A stretch of DNA of 64,000 bases from Diprion similis (lineage: Eukaryota; Arthropoda; Insecta; Hymenoptera; Diprionidae): the NCBI RefSeq assembly GCF_021155765.1, contig NC_060106.1, positions 21,168,031 to 21,232,030 on the forward strand. Reading direction: 5' to 3'. The notes under the pieces are model-generated. The model was not told where the DNA came from. It worked only from the letters and a program-made list of their open reading frames with translations, and did not search any database. Position numbers and translations under genes: made by a program. This document shows positions 48,014 through 59,196 of this stretch, one piece after another (positions within the stretch are counted from its first letter, which is position 1; every line of letters begins with the position of its first letter).

Positions 48014-50625
48014 AACAAACTGATGCTGTTGCGGAAATATGCATAGGATGTGAAAATGTATGAAGAACTCTGAAAGCAGATAACGAACAGGAAAATTAAT
48101 CATACCGTTGCTGTTGACACTGCATACGGGGCGTTCCGTGCCAAATCCCTGGGTTTTGAATTTCACTACAATATTGAATCTCGTTGAAATTTTTGCCAAA
48201 CGATAAAACCAGTTCTGTATACTGTACCAAGTTTTTTTTTTTTTTGTTTCTTTATTTATTTTTTCGAGCAATTTTCTGCAAGACATGCAAGATATTCGAA
48301 TCCTTTTATCACGGTTCGTCCATTTTCAAAGTTCCCAACAATTGCATTTATAACTTCCAGAATTTCAATACAGACCTCACGATCGAGTTGGTTTCCTTTT
48401 TTGTTATCAATTTTTACAGACTCTGAAATTTTTGCCGCATGTATTTTTAGGAAAGAACGAACTATTGACAAAAGTTTCAAATATCGACAGTTGAAACGTA
48501 TTTACATCGAGTAGAATAGTAACAGCAAAAATTATAAGACTGACTCGTGTGTAATTTGATACAACGATGAATGAATGGTTCAGTTTTCTCAATGGATCGC
48601 GATAATCATTCACATTAACAATTCTACAGAAGTGATTATGAGGTTATGGGTATCGATCGTTCAAAATGGCAGATTATTTAGGTAAATAGAAATACACGAA
48701 AAGAAATTTTTTAAAGTCGGTTTGAATATTTTATGGCGAGTTACCTTTTGTTATTGCATATACGTTGGGAATTTGATTATTTATTTATTTCTTATCTTTT
48801 TTTTTATGCTTAGATAGTGTTTCGAAAGGATGAAAATATGCAAAATATTGGATTAGGATTGCGAGACGAAGATGAAAAAGAAGGTCATTAATTACAGAAC
48901 AACAAACAATTATTGCTACACACTGATTGATTATAGCATATTATTTACATAATCCAGTCGACAAACGCGATGAAAGAACGAATTTTTCAATGCATTCTCT
49001 TCTTTTCGCGGTTATGCGGAGAAACATCGAGAATAGATTATTTCATCACCGAGGCTGCGGATCGAGGGGTCAAGGCCATTTGCCGCACATTAAATATCTG
49101 CATCCGCATAGGTGGACACGCATCTTACATATTATATGCGCGCCATCATCTAAGTACTGCAGTTTGCGGTTATTTGCTGCTGATATACTGCGTGATGTAA
49201 CGCGCATTCAACTGCATGCACGAAATGTCTATACGTCTACTTCCAACTTTGATTTACGGTCACATTGACGACCAAATTAATATAAGGACGAATAGGGTGT
49301 ACAGTCTAGTCGGATTGTAAAAGTGTTGGTACAAAAACGTGCCGAAACTAAGCTTTAAGGTCACGTAGTATCCCCGCTTTTACCGACCGAGCAAACTCGC
49401 CCTTTTTCTTCCTGTATTGAATGTATAAATGATTGACGATGTCAAATCGTTTTCAAATGCCTAATAAAATCAAGTATGTTCATCTGATTTCTAGTCGCAA
49501 CGATTCACTTTGTTAGAAAGACCATTTTTCAGAAATTTGTCGAAACACTTTTTTCTTAATTACGTTTGCAAAGTTCGATATTTCATTTTATACAACGTTG
49601 AATGGGTATTGATCGTGGTCAATAAATGGAAATATTTCATCTACTACTAATAGATAAAAATAAATAAATAAAATCCGTCTCGGTAAATTTCGTAGAAATC
49701 AGTCTTCTAAATAAAATGATCATTAGTCATCGTAGATTCAATCCGGACGAATCTGACAGATTTTCGTCGTATCTTTCGCGATTTAAAGTGAATCAATATC
49801 GATTATATCTATAATCTTTCTTCGTATAATCCCGCTATTTACTGGTTCGAAATTTTGAAAAAGTGGATAAACGCATTCTAAATTGGAGAGTAATTTTTTC
49901 CGTTCAAAATCTCTCTCTCTCTCTCTCCCTCTCTCCGATTTCCGAATACGTGTGAGAGTAACATTTCACGATCGTTTTCGGAATAAAAAAATACCGCATA
50001 GATTGGACGAAGAGACCTCGCGTCTTGTGACATTTTGTAAATTCGTTCCAACTAACGATAAATTTTAATACGCATACGAATATATGCCTATAATGTACAA
50101 CATACATGCGACTGTTTAGTTTAAATTAGTCACCGAGCGATTAGTTCTTGGATTGCGGAGTAATATTGGAGGCCTAAATCTACACGGACAAATCCATTGC
50201 TTCTAGGTTAGCTGCCGATCCGTAATTGTGTTTTTCTTTCGATAGCTCAGGCATTTCCGATTAGGTATGTCGAGCGAAAGCAATTATATGTACGCGTTGC
50301 GCCCGATGAGTCTATAGCCAGCCGTGTCTGTTTGTCTATTGTGCGCCTATAATCTGTTTGCGTTCGTACGACGTGCGCTGCGCTACCGTTGTTGCAACAG
50401 CATGCAACACCGACAAGCTGTGTGATGGATATTACAGACTGCATTGCATGCGATGCGATGCGGCGGGCCGGCCAAAAACAAACCTTCTTACGATATTACT
50501 TACGTACACATGTGTGCGTGTGCTTGTGTATACCGTGTGTCCATGAGAAAAATGTGCACTCTGTGCGCGTGCGTCAAGTCGTTCGAATTTTATTGGCCGA
50601 CAGTAACTGCTTGATTAAGTAGCCG
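48014..50625. other. Intergenic region with one half MITE
   Basis: It holds a lone GGGGCGTTCCGTGCCAAAT end at about 48125, the half foldback at 49355-49430 and a CT tract at about 49910-49927. The 50250-50620 part is CpG-denser with GCATTGCATGCGATGCGATGCGG words. No gene is recognised. Confidence 0.5.
49355..49430 (+). mobile_element. TTAA foldback MITE, half copy
   Basis: TTAAGGTCACGTAGTATCCCC, then TTTACCGACCGAGCAAACTCG and CTTTTTCTTCCTGTATTGAA match the left arm of the family. No right arm is found downstream within 300 bp, so this is a solo end. Confidence 0.75.
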
Positions 50626-50628
50626 ACG

Positions 50629-51453
50629 CAATACCGATCACGACTGTCACAAAATTCCCTAGGAACCCACAGCTAACGGCGGGCTCCTAGGGACCAATAC
50701 CAATCGCGACTGAAAGAAAATTCCCTAGGAACCCACAGCTAACGACGGGCTCCTACGGACTAATACCAATCGCAACTGATGTCAGAAAATTCTCTAGGAA
50801 CCCACAGCTAACGGCGGGCTCCTAGGGACCAATACCAATCGCGACTGAAAGAAAATTCCCTAGGAACCCACAGCTAACGACGGGCTCCTACGGACTAATA
50901 CCAATCGCAACTGATGTCAGAAAATTCTCTAGGAACCCACAGCTAACGGAGGGCTCCTAGGGACCAATACCAATCGCGACTGAAAGAAAATTCCCTAGGA
51001 ACCCACAGCTAACGACGGGCTCCTAGGGACTAATACCAATCGCAACTGATGTCAGAAAATTCTCTAGGAACCCACAGCTAACGGCGGGCTCCTAGGGACC
51101 AATACCAATCGCGACTGAAAGAAAATTCCCTAGGAACCCACAGCTAACGACGGGCTCCTAGGGACTAATACCAATCGCAACTGATGTCAGAAAATTCTCT
51201 AGGAACCCACAGCTAACGGCGGGCTCCTAGGGACCAATACCAATCGCGACTGAAAGAAAATTCCCTAGGAACCCACAGCTAACGACGGGCTCTTACGGAC
51301 TAATACCAATCGCAACTGATGTCAGAAAATTCTCTAGGAACCCACAGCTAACGGCGGGCTCCTAGGGACCAATACCAATCGCGACTGAAAGAAAATTCCC
51401 TAGGAACCCACAGCTAACGGCGGGCTCCTAGGGACTAATACTAATTGCGACTG
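50629..51453. repeat. Minisatellite, 12 units in a 135-bp dimer, hairpin-forming
   Basis: Units start at 50658, 50724, 50793, 50859, 50928, 50994, 51063, 51129, 51198, 51264, 51333 and 51399, alternating 66 and 69 bp. The two types differ by GACTGAAAGAAAATT against AACTGATGTCAGAAAATT. Each unit contains CCCTAGGAACCC, a 12-base loop and GGGCTCCTAGGG, a 12-bp stem with one mismatch. Some units carry stem-breaking changes (CTACGG, TCTCTAGG). No coding potential is claimed. Confidence 0.95.
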
Positions 51454-51545
51454 TCTCTCAGTGACCAATGGTCGGGAGCTTGTTTGCTTATGCCAAAGCG
51501 CGAAATTACAGAATTTACGAAAAATAATTAGTTACTAGTTAGTAG

Positions 51546-51548
<3 letters not shown>

Positions 51549-51609
<61 letters not shown>

Positions 51610-51610
51610 A
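51549..51610. repeat. (AT)n microsatellite
   Basis: About 60 bp of nearly pure AT, interrupted once by ACAT, follow the minisatellite by some 95 bp. Confidence 0.95.
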
Positions 51611-52802
51611 TGGCTAGGAATGTATATGCGTGTTGTGTTCGTTTCGCCGAGTCATACTTGGGTCAATATTTTTAAGAATACGAGATAAGAAAATGTCGAT
51701 AGAACCAAACCAGCTCGTATATTATACCCCTATAATAAATAATATTATATACTGTAGGCAAATATTAGTTTTTGTAGAAATAGAGGCGGTCAATTTTGCC
51801 TTTCAGCTTTCTTCTACTCTCTTTATGTTATTCTGCATATGTACTGCACGGCATTCCTCGCGTATTTTGTCATGCAAAAATAACAACGAAGATAACAAGG
51901 AATTAAGGGGGAAGTACTTGTTGCAAAAGATAACTAGGGAATAAGAAGAAGAAGAAGAGGAAAAGCTTTCTCTACGTTATTAAGATTATTCTGTTTTGTG
52001 AAAACCGCATGGGATTCAGCTGTTCCAGAAGGTTTGGAAGTGACTCGATTTGAATTTATTCGAAAAAATATTTCTTTGGAGTAGAAAAGATTGTGGAAAA
52101 CCAGTTTAGAAAATAAGTAAAAACCGTTGAAAAGAGTCGCTGCAGCGTTACTCGTGGTATTAGACTAACGAATGAATGAACGTGAACACGAATGAATGAA
52201 CGTCCCTGTCATGGAAGGTCGGAAGTAAATCTGAGCAAATTTGAAAAACGAAAGCTAACAGGATGCAATAAATAATTTGAGAAAAGTTTATGCAACGAGA
52301 ATTTTCAAAACTACGACTGAACTGGTGTTTCTTATATCTTCGAGCTCGTTCTGCCGAAGGACCAGATCCTTGAAGCCGTTCTGAAAAACAGTAAAGAAGT
52401 CTTGCATTATGATGAAGGTAGTTGCTAAGCGAATGAGAATGCAAAACGAGTTTGCAGCGATGAACTCCAGTCAACACTTGCAGCTTATAAGTCATGCAGA
52501 ATTGGTTGCACCGCGCTATTTGCAAGATAAATGTTTGACGACTAATTAACAACGACTCGTAAAATCAAAACCGCGGGACTTCGCTGCCACAGAATATGAT
52601 ATAACATTGTCATTCCACCTCTTGAATAATAAACATACGTACTTTACCGTTGACGTCTCTCTTTCTCTCTCTCCCTCTTCGCTAAGGCATAAATAATAAA
52701 CAACCAACTAATCAATCAATTAATTAATCTTTCTTTTTCTCATAATTTCGTATTGTTTCCAAATCGGACACCTTTTCCACTCACCCTTCAATGCGACGAA
52801 TA
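51611..52802. other. Intergenic stretch, one weak exon-like segment
   Basis: On the minus strand at about 52384-52295 a pyrimidine tract and CAG precede an open stretch, NGFKDLVLRQNELEDIRNTS, that stops soon after. It has no recognised similarity. CT-rich sequence lies at about 52657-52677. Nothing else is supported. Confidence 0.35.
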
Positions 52803-53001
52803 TTAAGGTCGTGTGGTATTCCTACCTTTACCGATCGAGCAAATTCAACCTTTTCATTCCTATACGTGTTCACGTGTCAAAAAACCTCATATTTCTTTCT
52901 CACGATTTTCAGGATATGAGTAACTTACGTGAATTCTAATACAGAAAGAAAAAGGGTGAACTTGCTCGGTCGGTAAAGGTAGGATTATTACATGACCTTA
53001 A
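52803..53001. mobile_element. TTAA-flanked foldback MITE, copy 3 (199 bp)
   Basis: TTAA lies at both ends. The left arm reads GGTCGTGTGGTATTCCTACC, then TTTACCGATCGAGCAAATTC; the right arm reads GAACTTGCTCGGTCGGTAAA, then GGTAGGATTATTACATGACC. The core CACGATTTTCAGGATATGAG is the inverted form of copy 1's core. Confidence 0.85.
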
Positions 53002-56000
53002 CGCACATTTTCCCGTGTCTTTTTTCCTTTTTGTTTTTTCAGTCAGTCGTAATTATAGCCAACGATTTTACGCTTAATATCAATTCACTACCTCTTAACT
53101 ACCCGTTTTTCTTTGCATACTGAATCTAATCAGCCGAAGTTAATTAACCTGAAAAAATAATCGAATCTATTTCATTCAATGCGATTGCGTGCAGAGGAAA
53201 AGGAGATGGAAAAAATTAATAAAATTGCTATACCGAGTCTATTGGCTTGCGATCGTTAAATTTATAACGGACATTAACCATATTTAAAATTCTTCTCTTA
53301 CTCTCTCTCTCTCTTTTTTATCCATTTACGTATATAAGTGTAATAATAATTATTATAGCTGTGCGTAGGATTTCACCTTGAATATTAGTACAAGTATGGG
53401 GCAAATATCAGGTTGGATAATTATAACAACTTGACTTGGCGATGTGTGCATGGTGACGTATTGTTCCTTTTTATTTACTTTTTTAAAGTTTCTTTTTTAG
53501 CATTTTCGTTCATTTAAATGCACTCGTGACTGTACTGCAGCAGATGTAGCGATTAACATAATGAACGTATTAATTTTTACACGTTTGAATAAGAAAAGTG
53601 TCAGAAAAAACTTGGACAGGGAAGTTTTTTTCATAAAGTATTATTATAATTGTTGCGGTTTCTATATTTATGTAATAACATAAATTTTCTGGCTCGGTTT
53701 AGCTTTAACGTCCGTTTAGCGTTTAGTGTATTATATTATATTCAATGTCAACGTGTAATTAAAACAAAACCGTTTTATTGTTAGTGCTGTTTGTGCATAT
53801 TATGTGTTTAACAGCCTGCTGCAGTTTTATTACCACGATTATTTAATTACAGCAGCTTAAAAAATTGCCACAATTTATTTTCAGTCGTTATTTCATCGCG
53901 ATCAGTATTAATTGTTACATTAAAACTATGAGTGAAAGAAAAAATTTTTATAACTCAAAATTTTTTACAAATATGTACTAATTATAAATATAATTTAATT
54001 ATATCTTTCGGGAAAATAATTGTAAAATGGGGCTGGAAATTCATCGTTTATTACGTCATTTTTTAAATTATTATCTCTGCTGATTTTCAACCTGCAGTGT
54101 TCGAGTGAAACGATTTAATTATTGCTTTTCTACTCATTTTGCTCGCCAATCAGACCCAAAAAATTGCTCGAAGAACGTTAATGAGATCTGAGATTTTTGA
54201 AGAACATTAAAATCTGGTAAAACCCATCAAAGTTTAAATATTTTAGCGTTTCAATTATACATAAAAAAAAAAGCTGATCAAACGAACACGAAAGATTATC
54301 ATAGATGCGAGAAATTTTTCTCACCTGCAACATTCATTGATAATATAATGAATTTTAATGGTGAAGTGAAAAACTGAGAACATAATTGAATAATCATGTC
54401 CACTAGTGAAACCGCAGCCTAAAAAACGTATTTATTTATTGAATAATTATCAGCTGTGTTATTTCTAGACGTCGGCGGTTATTAACTCGCGGGACTGACC
54501 TTAAAACCGAAAAACGAGGCTCGACTAAAGTGGGAGATTATAAAAGTCTCGAGAAACTGGTTTCCCTCGATGAGACGATTATTCATGCAAAACCACATTG
54601 TTCTGTGGCCTCAAATATTTGATCCCGAATTCACGAAGCGAGTGCATAACGATAACGCTGAGATAAGAGAAAAAGATCGTTGATTCGTCGTCAATGAATT
54701 TATGCACATTTCATCGCATCACGAATGTATCAAAGTTAATATTTTACTGAAGACGCGTGCGGCGAGGAAAAAAGTTAATAAATATTTTTCACCCTCGTTA
54801 TACTGGAGTTTTAAATCAATAACGTGTAATTTCCACAACACAGTGTCTAGGCATTTGATAAATAAAAATTTCTCAGAACATCGCGGAAATTTCGTTGATA
54901 TGAAATTTCTAAAACTTTTCCCGTTTAATTATTTTAAAAAACTGATTAATTCACGTAGATGATTAAGCGAAAAGTTGAATTTCCGCAACTGTGGACAATA
55001 AGAAATAAGGGGTGTAGAATATTTGTACTTATGAATATGGCTTAGTATAAATATTCTTACAATTACTGCACACTTTTTCAAAACATAAATAAACGATTTG
55101 TGGGTAAAGGAAATTTACCATAATTTTATTTCATCTAATTTAGAATAATATTGCTGTAAAAAATTCTACTCAAAGAAGTTTACCTGACTGCAAAATTAAT
55201 TCCATTAGCATTTTTAACAATCCTCCGTAGCATGTAATGTACAATATGTAAAAACAATTGGTAGAAAAAAAAAGTAATAATAATATTTAGGATTATCGCT
55301 TGGTGAAATATAAATAATAAGGTAAATCTTGAAAGTTTGTAATAGGAATTTACAAACATAACATCAATATAATTAGAAGATATTGTAAATTACATCGAGG
55401 ATGTTTTTTCCTCTCGTCTAGAAACATAAATCCGTATAATAAAACAGCGACAATTAATGAAGAATAAAACATCAGGCGGCAAATTTTATATACAATATAC
55501 ATGCAATATACGAATATACAAATGATAATTCGTCGAGACAGCTTTATCGCAATGCCAGATTTTTTATCACCCAATACTAGACATGTGTTACATAATCTAT
55601 GTACAACACCATAGTGGATGAAGATGAAGATGAAGATCCAAAGAGTTGCAAATGTTGTAGACCGTGTATGAAAAAAAACGAACCGCAAAAGATTATACGA
55701 GAGACGAAGAAACCGATCGGTATTAAAGTAACGGAAAGGAAAAGAAAGGAAAAGAAAGGAAAGGAGGGAAGAACAAGGAAACCTGAAGGAAGACACGCTT
55801 TCAGCACGTGCTGAATAACAGAGGGCGTAGAAACCAGCAGCTCCTGCTTTATTATTTACACCGTGTAACGCGGGCTGCGGACTGTCGGACAGCCGTAATA
55901 ATAAACTCGTATTTAACGTTATAACTCGACGGCGGTAGATTTATTGTACATGTTATAAGCAAGCCGAGAACGGGTCACGCGATAACCCCGCAGGTCGATG

Positions 56001-56171
56001 GGATCTCGGATAGACGGGCATACCGGTCACGTATAACGCTCAACGTAAACGACGAATCGAATCGTCGCGAGCTGCGAGCTGCTTCAAAATTATTATATGC
56101 GGAATACGAAAAAGGGGACGGAAGTTTCTAATTTTTTGGAAATTAGTCCTTTGAGTCAAGTTTTATAACAA
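53002..56171. other. AT-rich intergenic region
   Basis: Three kilobases without a recognisable gene or large repeat. It contains a CT tract (about 53300-53315), GATGAA repeats (about 55615-55636) and GGAAA-type repeats (about 55734-55765). A CpG-denser patch lies at about 55860-56080. Confidence 0.5.
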
Positions 56172-56480
56172 GGGTCGCTGATTGCGAATCTGAAATCAGA
56201 TTTCGAAGATTCAAGATGGTAGATTCAAAATGGTGGACGAAAATATCAAATTTCATCTAATGTAGTCAAAAAAAAATCTATCCAGGGATTTTCGGGGTGG
56301 CTGATTGGCTTCGCCACGCTGAATTTTCAAAATCTGATTTCGGATTCGTAATCAGCGACCCCGAAAACCCCTAGACAGAGTTTCTTCTCCGGAATCGATC
56401 GGATATGAGATTTTTCTCCGCCATATTGGATCCGCCATCTTGAATTTTTGAAATCTGATTTCAGATTCGTTATCAGCGTA
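56172..56480. mobile_element. Inverted-repeat element with three copies of a 30-bp end
   Basis: GGTCGCTGATTGCGAATCTG continuing AAATCAGATTT (56172-56202) is inverted relative to AAATCTGATTTCGGATTCG continuing TAATCAGCGACC (about 56330-56360). A third copy in the latter orientation (AAATCTGATTTCAGATTCGT) lies at about 56450-56480. The layout fits one foldback element plus a flanking or nested end. No target duplication is clear. Confidence 0.6.
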
Positions 56481-58585
56481 AAAAAAAATGTGTAACTTTC
56501 TCGTGAATGAATCATTCCTTCAATTTCCACGATTTTTTTCAAACAATTTGTTTCTAACAATAATAATTTACATTATATCGCAATAATTACTCTCGAGTAT
56601 TGAAAATCGAAGGGTTAATCATACATCGTAATCGTAATCAACAGTTTGGTGTTTTTATTGCATACGAATCTGATGTTTTGGCCTCGTTTTTCCTTTCATC
56701 GTATAATAGATCGTAAAGAGGTCGTAGAAAATATTTTGCTAATAGTTTATGTAACAACAATTACATTTATAGGTCATAATTATGCTATTGACGTGAGATT
56801 TATGATACGTTTTTTTACACGATTTGATGGACAGTTGTAAAATTAGAGCAAAAAGATTAGAATCTAATCAGAAACAGTAGAGTTTCATCATTTTGAACAT
56901 TCTAATTACAGAATTATTGACAATTGGACATATTCGATTGCATTCACCCTTCGCAATATTTTTTTCGATAAATCCAGGCCAATTCAATCTCGCGGTTTTC
57001 AAATTTTGAAGTTCGATTTTAACGTTCTTTTATTGGCTAACAGTTTATCGACCGGGCTGGAATCTAACCTCAAAATTGAGAAAGGTGAAACCGCAATGTG
57101 ACGGGAAAAGTACCAAGAAAACTGAAAATCGGTTTTCAAATTCTTTACAGATCGCATCGCAGTGCATAAAACGTCTGGAAATGAATTATTATACCGATAA
57201 AATCATAGGATTTCTAAAACCCCAAAGCGACATGAAAATCGTGAATCAGAGTCCGTAAAAATAGTTGTCGTTAAAAGAAAACCTTCAAAAGTATACTCTA
57301 CAATTACATTTGCCCATTCTTTAATCCCCGCTTGTAAATTATTATACCCAAAAGATTTCCAATCGATAAAAAAGCGGTTCCTACGTATTTGCATCAGCTC
57401 GTCGTTCAGGTATTTCTCACATATTTATAGAAAAGTTTCAAGACATCATTATATCAGCGAGTACACAACGATTTATCAAATACATTGACACACGATGACC
57501 GATCCAAACCGTTATCTCAAATTTCTATGCTATACTCGTACACCAAACTCAAGAGGGCGGTAAATAAGACGATATATAACAAACACGATTAGATAGATTA
57601 TAACGAGAAAAGTAGGCCTAATTTGTTTTCGAATTTGATTAGCCGTGTGTGTGTACACACACACTTTGAGATTGTACATATTCCTGAACACCCATGTAGA
57701 GTTTTATACTATCCATATGCCTCTATCATTTGTAAATCTACGATTTGACAATTACTTAGATTTTTCCCAATAATATATCTAACGAAATATTTATTTAACT
57801 ACGGTATACTAGATATCGATCGATTTTTTATTCGACATACGGACTTGGTTTGAATTTATATACTTTTTCAATTTCTTATAAAATTGAAAATTCTTATGAA
57901 ATTTTTTTTTTTTATCAAGACGATATAATATTTATACAGTATATTGAAAATCGATCGATTAATTAGTTATTGATTAGTTAATTGCGATTAACAAGTTCAA
58001 ATTAGAATTGCACAGTTTCACGATGGACGAAAATTTTTTCTTCCACTCGTTTAAATCATCCTCTACAAACTTAAATGATCTGAAAAAGTTTTCTTGTCTC
58101 TTAAAACTAGAAAAAGTGTTTGTGTATTCCAAAAATTTGAAGCGTCGCGGTAATAAATGTCGAATTTATTTCCATACGAGTGATCGTTGCGCGGTTAATT
58201 TGTCAAGCAGAAGAAGAAGAAGAAGAAGAAGAGAAAAACAAAAATCAAAAAAATAACAATGATAATATATTATTCAAGAAGCGAGTGTTTTCCTCTCGAT
58301 ATTTGAATCTCGATTCGAACCTCAAGCGATAAAAACCTCCAGCTTTTAAAGCTCTATATAAAAAGTCGGACAAGGTTGATGATCGATCAATCGCGATTCG
58401 AGCAGTAAACTACACCGAAGAAAAGACTTTTTGTGATATTATTTATTGTCAACAAACGATTATATCTGATAAACGATTACATTGTTGAATATGGTGAAAC
58501 AAAATTTTCCGTTATTATTATGAAATTTTAGTTGAGCCAAGTAAGATTGTTAACTATTAACAAATTCTTGTCAATCGTTATTTGG

Positions 58586-58630
<45 letters not shown>

Positions 58631-58830
58631 GGCCGCGGTTCTTATCTAATCTCAACGCCACAAGAATGGAACCTCATAATCCTGACCTACGTCGATTCGA
58701 CCCGTCAAATTAGGCTCGAAAATTATCACATCTGCACGTGCAGCTGCGATGGCTTTTGTTCGGCCTTGTCAAAGTGTCAAAATCCGCGTAAAGTTTATTG
58801 CAGGATGTAACTGACAACAGAGAAAAATGT
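56481..58830. other. Intergenic region with microsatellites
   Basis: No gene is recognised. GAA repeats lie at about 58210-58232 and a CT microsatellite at 58588-58630, with ATCGAT/TTAATT words around 57820-57990. Confidence 0.5.
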
Positions 58831-59196
58831 AGGGGATGGTGGAGGGCAAAGTGGGCCCAATTAAAAAAATAATACCTAAAAGTGGAAAAAAATTTTTAGT
58901 TTTCATACGAACAATTATGTTTAATTATTATCTAACTTTCTCGAGAAAAATTAGTCAGAAATTCAAGTTCAGAAAATTATTTCACTTTGACGAATTTTGA
59001 GTAAAGCACAACTTGAAACGTCTCGCGTTTTGACCTGTGCAATTACTCGAGTAAATCATTTCCGAATAATTCATATTTAATAAAAAGTTAAGGTGGTTAA
59101 TTTTATACCTTGTTATTTAAAAAATTTCAGGGGACCCATTTTGCCCCCAAATTTTTTGAGGTATCGAAAATTTTAAGGGGCCCACTTTGCCCCTAT
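58831..59196. mobile_element. Inverted-end element, GGGCAAAGTGGGCCC family
   Basis: GGGCAAAGTGGGCCC (58844-58858) faces GGGCCCACTTTGCCC (59178-59192), a perfect 15-bp inverted pair about 320 bp apart. The outer flanks TAGGGG on the left and CCCCTA on the right are also inverted. A further degenerate copy, GGGGACCCATTTTGCCCCC, lies at about 59131. The interior has no coding potential. It looks like a small non-autonomous transposon. Confidence 0.6.

Noticed and set aside
50629..51453. CRISPR-like array
   Set aside because: Units repeat over their full length with no unique spacers, and the context is eukaryotic; it is a minisatellite.
52160..52552. Minus-strand frame of about 130 codons as a receptor-like protein
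   Set aside because: Hydrophobic stretches alone do not support a family; a weak exon-like piece in another frame competes with it and neither is recognised.
55350..55807. Minus-strand hydrophobic frame as a membrane protein
   Set aside because: The hydrophobic run comes from the complement of AAAGG and GATGAA repeats; no conserved motif and no splice context.
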